Of a stretch of 16,757 bases of DNA, positions 1-6,779 are shown in pieces. Origin of the DNA: Bacteroidales bacterium UBA2939 (lineage in GTDB: Bacteria > Bacteroidota > Bacteroidia > Bacteroidales > P3); NCBI GenBank assembly GCA_002349055.1, contig DECD01000030.1:22079-38835 (forward strand). Reading direction: 5' to 3'. The notes under the pieces are model-generated. The model was given only the letters and a program-made list of their open reading frames with translations, had not been told where the DNA came from and did no database searches. Positions within the stretch are counted from its first letter, which is position 1; each line of letters begins with the position of its first letter. Made by a program: the position numbers and the translations under genes.

Positions 1-255
1 TACATCTACGAGCCTTCCAAGGAGGAAATTGTTCGTAGCATGGTGCCGTTGACGTTGCGCTCGACATTCTACCGTATGATACTCGACTCGCTGGCTTCCG
101 AACATGGCGCCCGCATGACCGCCATGCAGAAGGCCACCGACAACGCCACCGAGCTTCTCAAGGAGCTACGATTGAGCTACAACAAGGCTCGACAAGCCGC
201 CATTACCAACGAGATTATCGAGATTGTCAGTGGCTCCGAAGCCCTGAAAGGTTAA
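1..255 (+). CDS. atpG: ATP synthase F1 subunit gamma, C-terminal part (5' end outside window)
   Basis: The reading frame is open from base 1 to the TAA at 253-255 and gives 84 residues. The gamma subunit is the central rotor stalk of F1F0 ATP synthase, and its C-terminal helix turns inside the alpha3beta3 head. The signature is visible: SLASEHGARMTAMQKATDNA followed by a stretch ending YNKARQAAITNEIIEIVSG, which is the conserved C-terminal helix of the family. A further ATG lies at base 40, but the upstream codons (YIYEPSKEEIVRS) are in frame and also family-like, so the gene simply enters from the left. In Bacteroidales atpG usually ends the ATP synthase operon, which fits the strong terminator just after the stop. 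Confidence 0.96.
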   Translation, partial: YIYEPSKEEIVRSMVPLTLRSTFYRMILDSLASEHGARMTAMQKATDNATELLKELRLSYNKARQAAITNEIIEIVSGSEALKG

Positions 256-270
256 CCGAAAATAACCAAA

Positions 271-306
271 GGCACCAATGAGAAATCATTGGTGCCTATT
301 ATTATA
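271..306 (+). terminator. Rho-independent terminator of the ATP synthase operon
   Basis: An 11-bp perfect stem, GGCACCAATGA (271-281) with TCATTGGTGCC (286-296), is closed by a GAAA tetraloop and followed by a T-rich TATTATTATAT run. It starts 15 bases after the atpG stop. The next gene starts only 17 bases past the stem. Confidence 0.85.
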
Positions 307-313
307 TGGTATT

Positions 314-2350
314 ATGAAGAAGATACAGATTGTTCTCCTGGCGCTGATTCTCAGTGTCTCGGCAATAGCCAAGCCTGTCGACAAAGCGACCGCCATGAAG
401 GCCGCCGCCAATGTGTTGCACAAACAGGTGTATGATGTCACGCCTGCTTCCTTCACCGAGTGCTACCTCTTTATGGGTGCCGACGGCGAAGGCTTCGTCC
501 TGCTCTCGGCCGACGACTGTGTGCGTCCGCTGCTGGGCTATTCGTTGGATAATCCGTTCCCCACCGACTATATGCCGGAACATCTGATGGCCTGGATTGA
601 CGGTTACCAGCGCGAGATAGCTTCCGTCAAAGCCCTTGGCGGCGCAATCGACAGTCGCATTGCCGCCGAATGGAAAGGCCTGGTTGACGGCACACCCAAG
701 GTCCGCACCAAGGATGCGTCAGCCGTCGCCCCGCTGTTGGAGACCTTGTGGGAACAGAGCGAGCCTTACAACAACCGTTGCCCCTACGACTCCGTCCGTC
801 AGGCCCACGCATTGGTCGGCTGTGTGTCCACCGCCACCTCGCAGGTGATGCGCTATTGGCGCCACCCGCAGCAGGGTCGCGGCAGCCACGCCTATTATTC
901 CAAGAAATTTGACACCCTGTCCGTCAACTACGACACCTCGTTCTACGACTGGGACCACATGCCCAACCGCGTCCGTCCCTGGAGCAACCAGGCCGACATC
1001 GACGCCATCTCTAAGCTCTGCTATGAGGTGGGTGTGGCTATGGATATGAGCTATTCTGTCGGCGGCAGCGGTGCCTACGAACATTCCGGCGGCATGCTGC
1101 AACGCTTCTCTGCCGAGCTGGCTTTGGAGAACCATTTCGGCTACAACCCTGCCATGTACGCCGCTTTCAAGGAGGGCCACACCGACGAGGAGTGGTTCGA
1201 CATCATCAGCGCCGAGCTCGATGCCGCACGCCCCATCATCTATGTCGGCAGCAGCTCCACCTCGGGCCACGCTTTCGTCGTCGACGGCTACAACGAGGAT
1301 AGCCTCGTCCATATCAATTGGGGCTGGGGCCCCGGTGCCAACGGCTACTTCACTCTCAGCCACCTTGCCTACGGCCGTGAGGGACAGTCGGGCTACATGG
1401 CCTTCAACGAGATGAACGACGCCCTTCTCCATGTGTACCCCATCACCCCCAACGACTCGGTCTCGGTGGTCAGCGTCGTCTCGTCCGACCTCAGTCGTGG
1501 CACCGTTAGCGGCAGCGGTACCTATCCCGTGGACCGCGACCGCGTCCTGCTTCTTGCCACTCCCAAGCCGGGCTACCGCTTCGACCATTGGGCCAGCGGC
1601 AACACCGCCAACCCCATCTTCTACTTCCCCACGCTCGACTATTCCGACACCGCCTATTTCGTCCCCCTCAGCACCGACACCTTGGGCTACAGCCACAACT
1701 TTGTGCCCAATTTCGACACCGTTTTCGAGCTTGCCCACACCGAGTGGGGCATCCGCATCCCTGCCGAGCGTGTCCCCAACGGCCGCAGCCTCCAGAAAGT
1801 GATGAACTTCATCTACACCACCGGTCGATATGCTCTGCGCATCTATCAGGGCGAGCAGCCGGGCATTCCCCTCTACGAGGACACCCTCACGCTCCGCTCC
1901 TATGGCTGGCGCACCATCGACCTCGAGACCCCGATAACCCTCGACGGCACCAAGCCACTCTGGATAACCTTCGCCACCGACAGCGTCAACTATCCTGCCG
2001 GCATCAGCCCCAACACGGGCATCGACGACGGCTCGTGGATTAAGCACGACGGCGTGTGGGACCTGCTCGACACCACCGTCATTGGCTACTACACGTGGTC
2101 CATTCTGGGCATCCTCGACGGTAACACCGCCATCGATGATGTCGCCGTTGACGACAACTTCCGCTATTCCGTCAATGGCCTTTCTCTCAACGTCGACAAC
2201 CCCGACGCCCTTCCCGTGGCAATCTACGACCTCGAAGGCCGCCAATTGGCCACCTCCAATCTTTCGATTTTCAATTTTCAATTCTCAATTCCCGGCGTCT
2301 ACCTCCTCCGCTGCGGTTCCGCCACCAGGAAAATCATCGCCATAGAATAA
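314..2350 (+). CDS. Secreted C10-family (streptopain-like) cysteine peptidase with T9SS sorting domain, copy 1
   Basis: A 678-residue protein. I start it at the ATG at 314 because MKKIQIVLLALILSVSAIA is a signal peptide; the in-frame ATG at 278 lies inside the terminator stem. Residues 20-140 look like a Spi/streptopain inhibitory propeptide (KPVDKATAMKAAANVLHKQ, then ADGEGFVLLSADD). The mature C10 domain has the catalytic Cys170 in VGCVSTATSQVM, His319 in SGHAFVVDGY, and the HINWGWGPGANGYF motif (335-346) that places Asn and Trp in the active site. One bacterial-repeat (InlB-B-like) module follows (about 384-450, RGTVSGSGTY and GYRFDHWASGN). Next is a beta-sandwich region (470-600). A T9SS type A-like C-terminal domain (about 617-678) ends GVYLLRCGSATRKIIAIE. 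The likely role is extracellular proteolysis after propeptide removal. The gene lies 19 bases upstream of a paralogue in the same orientation. Family assignment is firm; the substrate is unknown. Confidence 0.92.
   Translation: MKKIQIVLLALILSVSAIAKPVDKATAMKAAANVLHKQVYDVTPASFTECYLFMGADGEGFVLLSADDCVRPLLGYSLDNPFPTDYMPEHLMAWIDGYQREIASVKALGGAIDSRIAAEWKGLVDGTPKVRTKDASAVAPLLETLWEQSEPYNNRCPYDSVRQAHALVGCVSTATSQVMRYWRHPQQGRGSHAYYSKKFDTLSVNYDTSFYDWDHMPNRVRPWSNQADIDAISKLCYEVGVAMDMSYSVGGSGAYEHSGGMLQRFSAELALENHFGYNPAMYAAFKEGHTDEEWFDIISAELDAARPIIYVGSSSTSGHAFVVDGYNEDSLVHINWGWGPGANGYFTLSHLAYGREGQSGYMAFNEMNDALLHVYPITPNDSVSVVSVVSSDLSRGTVSGSGTYPVDRDRVLLLATPKPGYRFDHWASGNTANPIFYFPTLDYSDTAYFVPLSTDTLGYSHNFVPNFDTVFELAHTEWGIRIPAERVPNGRSLQKVMNFIYTTGRYALRIYQGEQPGIPLYEDTLTLRSYGWRTIDLETPITLDGTKPLWITFATDSVNYPAGISPNTGIDDGSWIKHDGVWDLLDTTVIGYYTWSILGILDGNTAIDDVAVDDNFRYSVNGLSLNVDNPDALPVAIYDLEGRQLATSNLSIFNFQFSIPGVYLLRCGSATRKIIAIE
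2262..2289 (+). repeat. Heptanucleotide tandem repeat, 4 units (TTTCAAT type), inside peptidase 1
   Basis: Four consecutive 7-mers are visible: TTTCGAT, TTTCAAT, TTTCAAT, TCTCAAT. They encode part of SIFNFQFSI, between the GRQL and GVYLLR motifs of the C-terminal sorting domain. The tract is markedly AT-rich within a GC-rich gene. Confidence 0.85.
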
Positions 2351-2369
2351 AGTAATAAGATAATAAAAA

Positions 2370-4580
2370 ATGTACAGAAAAATCTTTTTCATCTTCTGCT
2401 CGCTCCTGCTGTCTGTTACGGCCCTGGCCCTGCCTGTCGACCGCCAGACGGCCTCCAAGACGGCCTCCGCCTTGCTCCACAAACAGGTGGTCGACGCCAC
2501 TCCCGCCTTCTTCACCGAGTGCTACCTCTTTGTGGGTGCCGACGGCAAGGGTTTTGCCCTCGTCGCTGCCGACGACTGTGTCAGCCCCATCCTCGGCTAC
2601 TCGTTGAACGGCTCTTTCCCCGCCGAGAACCTCCCGCACCATATCCGCACCTGGATTGATGCCTACCAATACGACATCTCTGTCTCCAAAACACTCAAAC
2701 AGTCAGGTAATCAATCAAAATACCGCACCATCCGCGACACCGCCGTCGGCCCTCTGCTCACCACCACCTGGAACCAGGCCCCTTGGTACAACGAGCAGTG
2801 CCCCTTCAGCATCGCCGACTCGGCCTACTCCGTCACCGGCTGCGTGGCCACCGCTATGGCCCAGGTGATGAAATACTGGAACCATCCCGTTCATGGCCGC
2901 GGCTCCCACAGCTATGTCCCCTCGGGCTTTAGCCGCCAGTCGGTCAACTTTGATACCACCTACTACGACTGGGCCAACATGCCCAATGCCCTCGGCCCTC
3001 TGTCCTCCCACGAGGAGATTGCCGCCGTGGCGCAACTCATGCACCATGCCGGCGTGGCGGTCGACATGAATTACAGCCCCAGCAGCAGCGGTGCTGTTGT
3101 CTCCTCCTACGGCAACGCTGAATCCATCTGTGCCGAGAATGCGCTGAAGAACTTCTTCCGCTACAACCAGGCGCTCTTCAGCGCTTTCCGCGACGAATAT
3201 ACCAATGCCGAGTGGAACGACCTCCTCACCACCGAGCTCAACGCCTCGCGTCCCATCCTCTTCTCCGGCCGCGACAACGACGGCGGCCACGCCTTCGTCA
3301 TCGACGGCTACGACTCCCTTGGCTACTACCACGTCAACTGGGGATGGGGTGGCTACTGCGACGGCTACTACACTTTCGACACCCTCAGCCCCACGGGCAG
3401 CGGCATCGGTGGCAACGCCAGCAACTCCTACTCCTACAATAATAGCATTCTTCTCCATGTCTTCCCCGCCAGCGAGAATTCCTCTGTGAGAGTCAGCGTT
3501 GTCTCGTCCGACACCCTTCTCGGCGTCGTCAGCGGCGGCGGCAATTTCGCGCCCTACACCGCCACCACCCTCCACGCCACCGCCACCGAGGGCCACCGCT
3601 TCTTCTCCTGGGCGAGTGGTAACCACTACAATCCCTTCACCTTCTCGCCCAACAACAACCATACCGATACGGCCATCTTCGTCCCCGTCTATGGCGACAC
3701 CCTCGGCTATTGCTTCACTGGCTATCAGGGCCTTTGGGGCGAATACAACAACAACCCGCCCGAGTGGGGTATCCGCATTCCGGCCAATTCCGTCCCCTCG
3801 CGCCGCAAACTCGACGCCGTGCAGTTCTATGGTGTCAGCGATGCCGACTATTCCATCAAGGTTCTGCTCGGCAACAACCAGGAACAGCTCATCTTCGCCA
3901 CCACCAAGCACACCAACGAATTCGAATGGTACACCGTTCCCCTCAACGAGTCCGTGCCGCTCATCGACAGCCTCCCCGTTTGGATTGTCCTCACCAGCCG
4001 CTCGTATTCCAATCCCGCCGTCTATTCTTCCTATTCGGGCAATCCCGACGGCTCCTGGTACAAGCGCGCCGGCACCACGTGGGAACACCTCGAGGATCGC
4101 AACGAGTACCATTCGTGGATGATGCAGGCGCTGCTCAGTGAGCTTGAGAAGGTGACCGTCAGCGTCGAGGCCAATGTGGCCGGCCGTGGCACCGTCAGTG
4201 GTGGCGGCGACTACTATCCTGGCGACACCGCCCTCCTCACCGCCGAGCCCGCCCCCGGCTTCCGCTTTGCTGGCTGGAGCACCGGCGAGCGCGACAATCC
4301 GCTCCGCTACCGCGTCACCGCCGCCGCCTCACTCGTGGCCAACTTCGTGTCCGATGTGGCCATCGACGAGGTGGAGGGCAACACCCTGAGCTACACCCTC
4401 AACGGACTTGCTCTCAGTGTGTCCAACCCCACTGTCTTGCCCGTCGAGCTCTACGACATCGAAGGCCGCCAGCTTTCCATCTCTCACCTTTCACCTTTCA
4501 CCTTTCACCTCCCCGCCGCCGGCGTCTACCTCCTCCGCTGCGGCGCCTTTGTCAAGAAAATAGTAACCATAAATCCATAA
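2370..4580 (+). CDS. Secreted C10-family (streptopain-like) cysteine peptidase with T9SS sorting domain, copy 2
   Basis: A 736-residue paralogue of the preceding gene. The signal peptide is MYRKIFFIFCSLLLSVTALA. A propeptide-like region (21-125) precedes the C10 domain, which has catalytic Cys158 in TGCVATAMAQVMKYW, His307 in GGHAFVIDGY, and HVNWGWGGYCDGYY (321-334). It carries two InlB-B-like modules: one at about 375-440 (GVVSGGGNF, GHRFFSWASGN) and an extra one at about 594-660 (RGTVSGGGDYYPGD, GFRFAGWSTGE) that copy 1 lacks. The C-terminal T9SS-like domain contains YDIEGRQLS and GVYLLRCGAFVKKIV. The last codons overlap a heptamer repeat, and the stop TAA (4578-4580) lies in its first unit. 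Co-transcription with copy 1 (19-bp gap) and with the permease (32-bp gap) is likely. Secreted proteolysis is the expected function; the target is unknown. Confidence 0.92.
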   Translation: MYRKIFFIFCSLLLSVTALALPVDRQTASKTASALLHKQVVDATPAFFTECYLFVGADGKGFALVAADDCVSPILGYSLNGSFPAENLPHHIRTWIDAYQYDISVSKTLKQSGNQSKYRTIRDTAVGPLLTTTWNQAPWYNEQCPFSIADSAYSVTGCVATAMAQVMKYWNHPVHGRGSHSYVPSGFSRQSVNFDTTYYDWANMPNALGPLSSHEEIAAVAQLMHHAGVAVDMNYSPSSSGAVVSSYGNAESICAENALKNFFRYNQALFSAFRDEYTNAEWNDLLTTELNASRPILFSGRDNDGGHAFVIDGYDSLGYYHVNWGWGGYCDGYYTFDTLSPTGSGIGGNASNSYSYNNSILLHVFPASENSSVRVSVVSSDTLLGVVSGGGNFAPYTATTLHATATEGHRFFSWASGNHYNPFTFSPNNNHTDTAIFVPVYGDTLGYCFTGYQGLWGEYNNNPPEWGIRIPANSVPSRRKLDAVQFYGVSDADYSIKVLLGNNQEQLIFATTKHTNEFEWYTVPLNESVPLIDSLPVWIVLTSRSYSNPAVYSSYSGNPDGSWYKRAGTTWEHLEDRNEYHSWMMQALLSELEKVTVSVEANVAGRGTVSGGGDYYPGDTALLTAEPAPGFRFAGWSTGERDNPLRYRVTAAASLVANFVSDVAIDEVEGNTLSYTLNGLALSVSNPTVLPVELYDIEGRQLSISHLSPFTFHLPAAGVYLLRCGAFVKKIVTINP
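4481..4508 (+). repeat. Heptanucleotide tandem repeat, 4 units (CTTTCAC type), inside peptidase 2
   Basis: The units are CTCTCAC, CTTTCAC, CTTTCAC, CTTTCAC. They encode part of HLSPFTFHLP in the sorting domain, between GRQL and GVYLLR. This is the same protein position as the repeat in peptidase 1; both spacers are 15 residues long. Confidence 0.9.
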
Positions 4581-4603
4581 CCTATAACCCATAACCTATA
4601 ACC
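4576..4603 (+). repeat. Heptanucleotide tandem repeat, 4 units (YATAACC type), spanning a stop codon
   Basis: Units CATAACC, TATAACC, CATAACC, TATAACC run from the last sense codon of peptidase 2, through its TAA stop, into the 32-base gap before the permease gene. Confidence 0.9.
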
Positions 4604-4612
4604 CTTAAAAAG

Positions 4613-5932
4613 ATGGAACAGACAACCCCTAAAACCCGTTTGGCCGTCATCCCGGTCATCACCATGTTCTTCATGTTCGCCATGATTTCCTTCGTGACCA
4701 ACATGGCCGCGCCTTTCGGCAACATCTGGAAAACCAACTACGAGTGGGCCGGCATGCTCGGCAATATGATGAACTTCCTGGCCTACCTCATCATGGGTAT
4801 CCCTGCGGGTAAGCTCATGAGCCGCATCGGTTACAAGCGCACCGCCCTCTGGGCGCTGGGCGTTGGCTTTGTCGGCGTGGTGGTCCAATATCTCTCCTCC
4901 CTCTTTGGAAGCAGTGTGGCTACCTTTAGTGTTGGCGGAGAACCGGTGATGCTCAACTTCCTCATTTACCTCCTTGGAGCCTTCGTTTGCGGATTCTCGG
5001 TGTGCATGCTCAACACCGTGGTCAACCCCATGCTCAACACCCTCGGCGGTGGCGGCAACCGCGGCAACCAGCTCATCCAGACCGGCGGCACCCTCAACTC
5101 ACTCACCGGCACCCTCACACCGTTGCTCGTCGGCGCCCTCATCGGCACCGTCACCGACCGCACCGCCATGTCCGACGTAGCACCCCTGCTCTTCATCGCC
5201 ATGGGTGTCTTCGCCCTTGCTTTCCTGGTCATCCTCTTCGTCAAAATTCCCGAGCCGCGTAAGGACGACCTGTCCGACAAGACTGACCTGCCTGACTCGT
5301 CCGATGGAAAACGCTCCGCTTGGTCTTTCCGCCACCTCGTCCTCGGTGTCGTCGCCATCTTCTTCTATGTGGGCGTCGAGGTCGGCATCCCCGGCGAACT
5401 TAACTTCTACCTCACCGACGACCCCCTCTGCGGTGCCGCTATAGGTGGTGCCGTGGCTGCCGTCTACTGGCTGCTCATGATGGTGGGACGTGCTGCCAGC
5501 GCCGCCATCAGCGGCAAGGTCTCGTCACGTACTCAGCTCTCCACGGTAGCTATGGCTGCCATCATTCTCGTTGTCGTTGCCATCCTTATGCCCAGCGACA
5601 TACGTGTATCTATGCCTGGCTACAGCGTCAGCGACGGCTTCTCGATGTTCCAGGTGCCCATCAGTGCACTCTTCCTCGTCCTGTGTGGCCTCTGCACCTC
5701 GCTTATGTGGGGTACCATCTTCAACCTCAGCGTCGAAGGCCTCGGTCGCTACACCGAGCAGGCCTCCGGCATCTTCATGATGATGGTCGTGGGTGGCGGT
5801 GTGATGCCCCTCATCCAGAATGCCATCGCCGGAGCCATCGGCTACATGGCCTCTTACTGGCTCGTGGTGGCCATGCTCGCCTATATCCTCTTCTACGCCC
5901 TTGTGGGCTCAAAGCCTAAGACCGTCAAGTAG
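4613..5932 (+). CDS. MFS permease, FucP/sugar:proton symporter-like
   Basis: A 439-residue polytopic membrane protein with about 12 hydrophobic segments in two halves, typical of the major facilitator superfamily. Motif A is visible after TM2 (GIPAGKLMSRIGYKRT, residues 62-77), with a second-half counterpart GRAASAAISGKVSSRTQL. The TM4 region NTVVNPMLNTLG followed by NQLIQTGGTLNSLTG resembles the NPM...LN/Q pattern of fucose-permease-type (FHS family) transporters, suggesting uptake of a sugar or similar small solute in the inner membrane. A hydrophilic central loop (about 213-240) contains four XDX tripeptides from a nonamer DNA repeat. The start at 4613 follows an A-rich stretch. The gene sits 32 bases behind the peptidase pair, so it may be co-transcribed and could import a breakdown product, but that link is inference. 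The substrate cannot be read from sequence. Confidence 0.85.
   Translation: MEQTTPKTRLAVIPVITMFFMFAMISFVTNMAAPFGNIWKTNYEWAGMLGNMMNFLAYLIMGIPAGKLMSRIGYKRTALWALGVGFVGVVVQYLSSLFGSSVATFSVGGEPVMLNFLIYLLGAFVCGFSVCMLNTVVNPMLNTLGGGGNRGNQLIQTGGTLNSLTGTLTPLLVGALIGTVTDRTAMSDVAPLLFIAMGVFALAFLVILFVKIPEPRKDDLSDKTDLPDSSDGKRSAWSFRHLVLGVVAIFFYVGVEVGIPGELNFYLTDDPLCGAAIGGAVAAVYWLLMMVGRAASAAISGKVSSRTQLSTVAMAAIILVVVAILMPSDIRVSMPGYSVSDGFSMFQVPISALFLVLCGLCTSLMWGTIFNLSVEGLGRYTEQASGIFMMMVVGGGVMPLIQNAIAGAIGYMASYWLVVAMLAYILFYALVGSKPKTVK
5273..5308 (+). repeat. Imperfect 9-bp tandem repeat, 4 units, in the permease central loop
   Basis: Units TCCGACAAG, ACTGACCTG, CCTGACTCG, TCCGATGGA share the pattern NCYGAYNNN and encode SDK-TDL-PDS-SDG in the cytoplasmic loop between the two halves of the transporter. 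The match between units is loose. Confidence 0.5.
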
Positions 5933-5952
5933 TTTCGCTACTTCCTACCCCT

Positions 5953-5999
5953 CACGCCCCCTCTGTAGAGACGCGGCTTGCCGCGTCTCCCGGGGTGTG
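5953..5999. repeat. REP-like palindromic element
   Basis: A perfect 9-bp stem, GAGACGCGG (5968-5976) with CCGCGTCTC (5981-5989), closes on a CTTG loop. After an asymmetric interruption, an outer helix CACGCCCC (5953-5960) with GGGGTGTG (5992-5999) adds pairing, including one G-T. No T-tract follows, so it does not look like a simple terminator. It lies just downstream of the permease stop. A dispersed palindromic repeat is the best description. Confidence 0.65.
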
Positions 6000-6012
6000 T
6001 CTTGAAAATAAT

Positions 6013-6044
6013 TTTGGCCAATTCAAATATAATATGTACTTTTG
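6013..6044 (+). promoter_or_regulatory. Bacteroidota-type promoter of hicBA
   Basis: A TTTG at 6013-6016 and TACTTTTG (TAnnTTTG, 6037-6044) are 20 bases apart, the normal spacing for the -33/-7 elements read by the Bacteroidota primary sigma factor. The hicB ATG is 24 bases past the -7 element. Confidence 0.75.
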
Positions 6045-6060
6045 CAATTTGAAAAAGTAC
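6036..6060. promoter_or_regulatory. 25-bp palindromic operator candidate over the hicBA promoter
   Basis: Symmetric about 6048: GTACTTTT (6036-6043) pairs with AAAAGTAC (6053-6060), and inner CAA (6045-6047) pairs with TTG (6049-6051). Only the pair 6044/6052 (G/A) fails. It covers the -7 hexamer and the expected transcription start, the classic position for autorepression of a toxin-antitoxin operon. Confidence 0.7.
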
Positions 6061-6067
6061 CTTGATT

Positions 6068-6421
6068 ATGAGCAATAACACCAAAGAAGAATATCGTTTC
6101 TCGATAGAGTACTACGTCTTTCGTGAGGGCGACAACCTCATCGCCTACTGCCCGTCGCTCGACATTAGCACCTCTGGCAAGGACTACGGCGATGCCGTCA
6201 AGAACTTCTACGAACGGTTCCAGATATACGTCGAGACTTGCCTTGAAATGGGCACCTTATGGGACGACCTCAAAGACCACGGCTGGAAAGTAACCGAGAA
6301 GAAACTCACCCCGCCGTCGTTCAGCCGCCTTGTCCGCAAGCCCGAAGTCTCCCGCCTGCTCGGCGGACACATCAACTATGAGAAGGTGTCGGCGCCGATG
6401 CGTATAGCTGCAATGGCATAG
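6068..6421 (+). CDS. hicB: HicB-family antitoxin
   Basis: 117 residues from the ATG at 6068; a TTG six bases upstream is in frame but less likely. The HicB partial RNase H-like fold is recognisable: a first strand IEYYVFREGDNLIAYCPSLDISTSG (residues 13-37), then DYGDAVKNFYERFQIYVETCLEMGTLWDDLKDHGW (39-73). HicB binds and blocks the HicA mRNA interferase. The C-terminal 40 residues (SFSRLVRKPEV through MRIAAMA) show no ribbon-helix-helix or helix-turn-helix motif I can recognise, although the promoter carries a strong palindrome. The order is antitoxin first, with a 3-base gap to hicA, the reverse of the E. coli hicAB order but common elsewhere. Confidence 0.82.
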   Translation: MSNNTKEEYRFSIEYYVFREGDNLIAYCPSLDISTSGKDYGDAVKNFYERFQIYVETCLEMGTLWDDLKDHGWKVTEKKLTPPSFSRLVRKPEVSRLLGGHINYEKVSAPMRIAAMA

Positions 6422-6424
6422 GTT

Positions 6425-6658
6425 ATGAAGAAACTCTCGAACATCACCGTCAAGGAGTTCCGTGAGATACTGGCTCGTTTGGGATTACAGCCCTTGCGTA
6501 CAGCAGGAGGCCATGAAATATGGATGAAATCCGGTTTGCGACGTACCATTGTCTTCCAGACCCACGTGGAGCCTATTCCCGAGTTTGTTGTCCGCAACGC
6601 CATCCGCGACCTCGGCATGACCCGCCAAGAGTTCATGGATATACTTGAGGAAATATAA
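6425..6658 (+). CDS. hicA: HicA-family mRNA interferase toxin
   Basis: 77 residues, the usual HicA length. The double-stranded-RNA-binding-like fold signature is clear: KEFREILARLGLQPLRTAGGHEIW, where His30 in GGH is the expected catalytic residue, then RRTIVFQTHVEPIPEFVVRNAIRDLGMTRQEFMDIL. In this family the toxin cleaves mRNA and stops translation when HicB is lost. The start ATG is 3 bases behind the hicB stop, so the two are translationally coupled. A terminator follows 46 bases downstream, closing the operon. No truncation or missing key residue is visible. Confidence 0.9.
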   Translation: MKKLSNITVKEFREILARLGLQPLRTAGGHEIWMKSGLRRTIVFQTHVEPIPEFVVRNAIRDLGMTRQEFMDILEEI

Positions 6659-6704
6659 GGTAACACCAGCGATAACATACTAGACCATACGAAAAAAAAC
6701 AGGC

Positions 6705-6745
6705 TTTGCCATCGCGGAATTATACTGCGGTGGCAAATTTTTTTT
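6705..6745 (+). terminator. Rho-independent terminator after hicBA
   Basis: Stem TTTGCCATCGC (6705-6715) pairs with GCGGTGGCAAA (6727-6737), with one G-T pair, and is followed by eight Ts (6738-6745). An A8 run upstream (6692-6699) could make it work in both directions. Confidence 0.85.
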
Positions 6746-6773
6746 GTAGAATCAAAAAATATTTGTAACTTTG
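6743..6773 (+). promoter_or_regulatory. Canonical Bacteroidota promoter for the folded RNA
   Basis: TTTG (6743-6746) and a perfect TAACTTTG (6766-6773) are 19 bases apart, followed by GCA as in strong Bacteroidales promoters. Start of transcription is expected near 6780. The -33 element overlaps the end of the preceding terminator T-tract. Confidence 0.85.
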
Positions 6774-6779
6774 CACCCG

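Noticed and set aside
278..313. Upstream start for peptidase 1 at 278
   Set aside because: It lies within the terminator stem and would place 12 residues before a good signal peptide.
719..2281. A 520-residue open frame on the - strand opposite peptidase 1
   Set aside because: It is a composition shadow of a C-ending, GC-rich gene on the + strand. It has no signal, no domain, and low-complexity Val/Gly/Ala-rich content, while the + strand frame has complete domains and catalytic motifs.
2715..4112. A 465-residue open frame on the - strand opposite peptidase 2
   Set aside because: Same reason: Val/Gly-rich shadow with no recognisable domain, fully overlapping a well-supported gene.
2262..4603. 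CRISPR array
   Set aside because: The repeats are 7 bp with no spacers, and no cas genes are present.
5953..5999. Rho-independent terminator for the permease gene
   Set aside because: The stem is strong, but a C/G-rich sequence follows instead of a T-tract.
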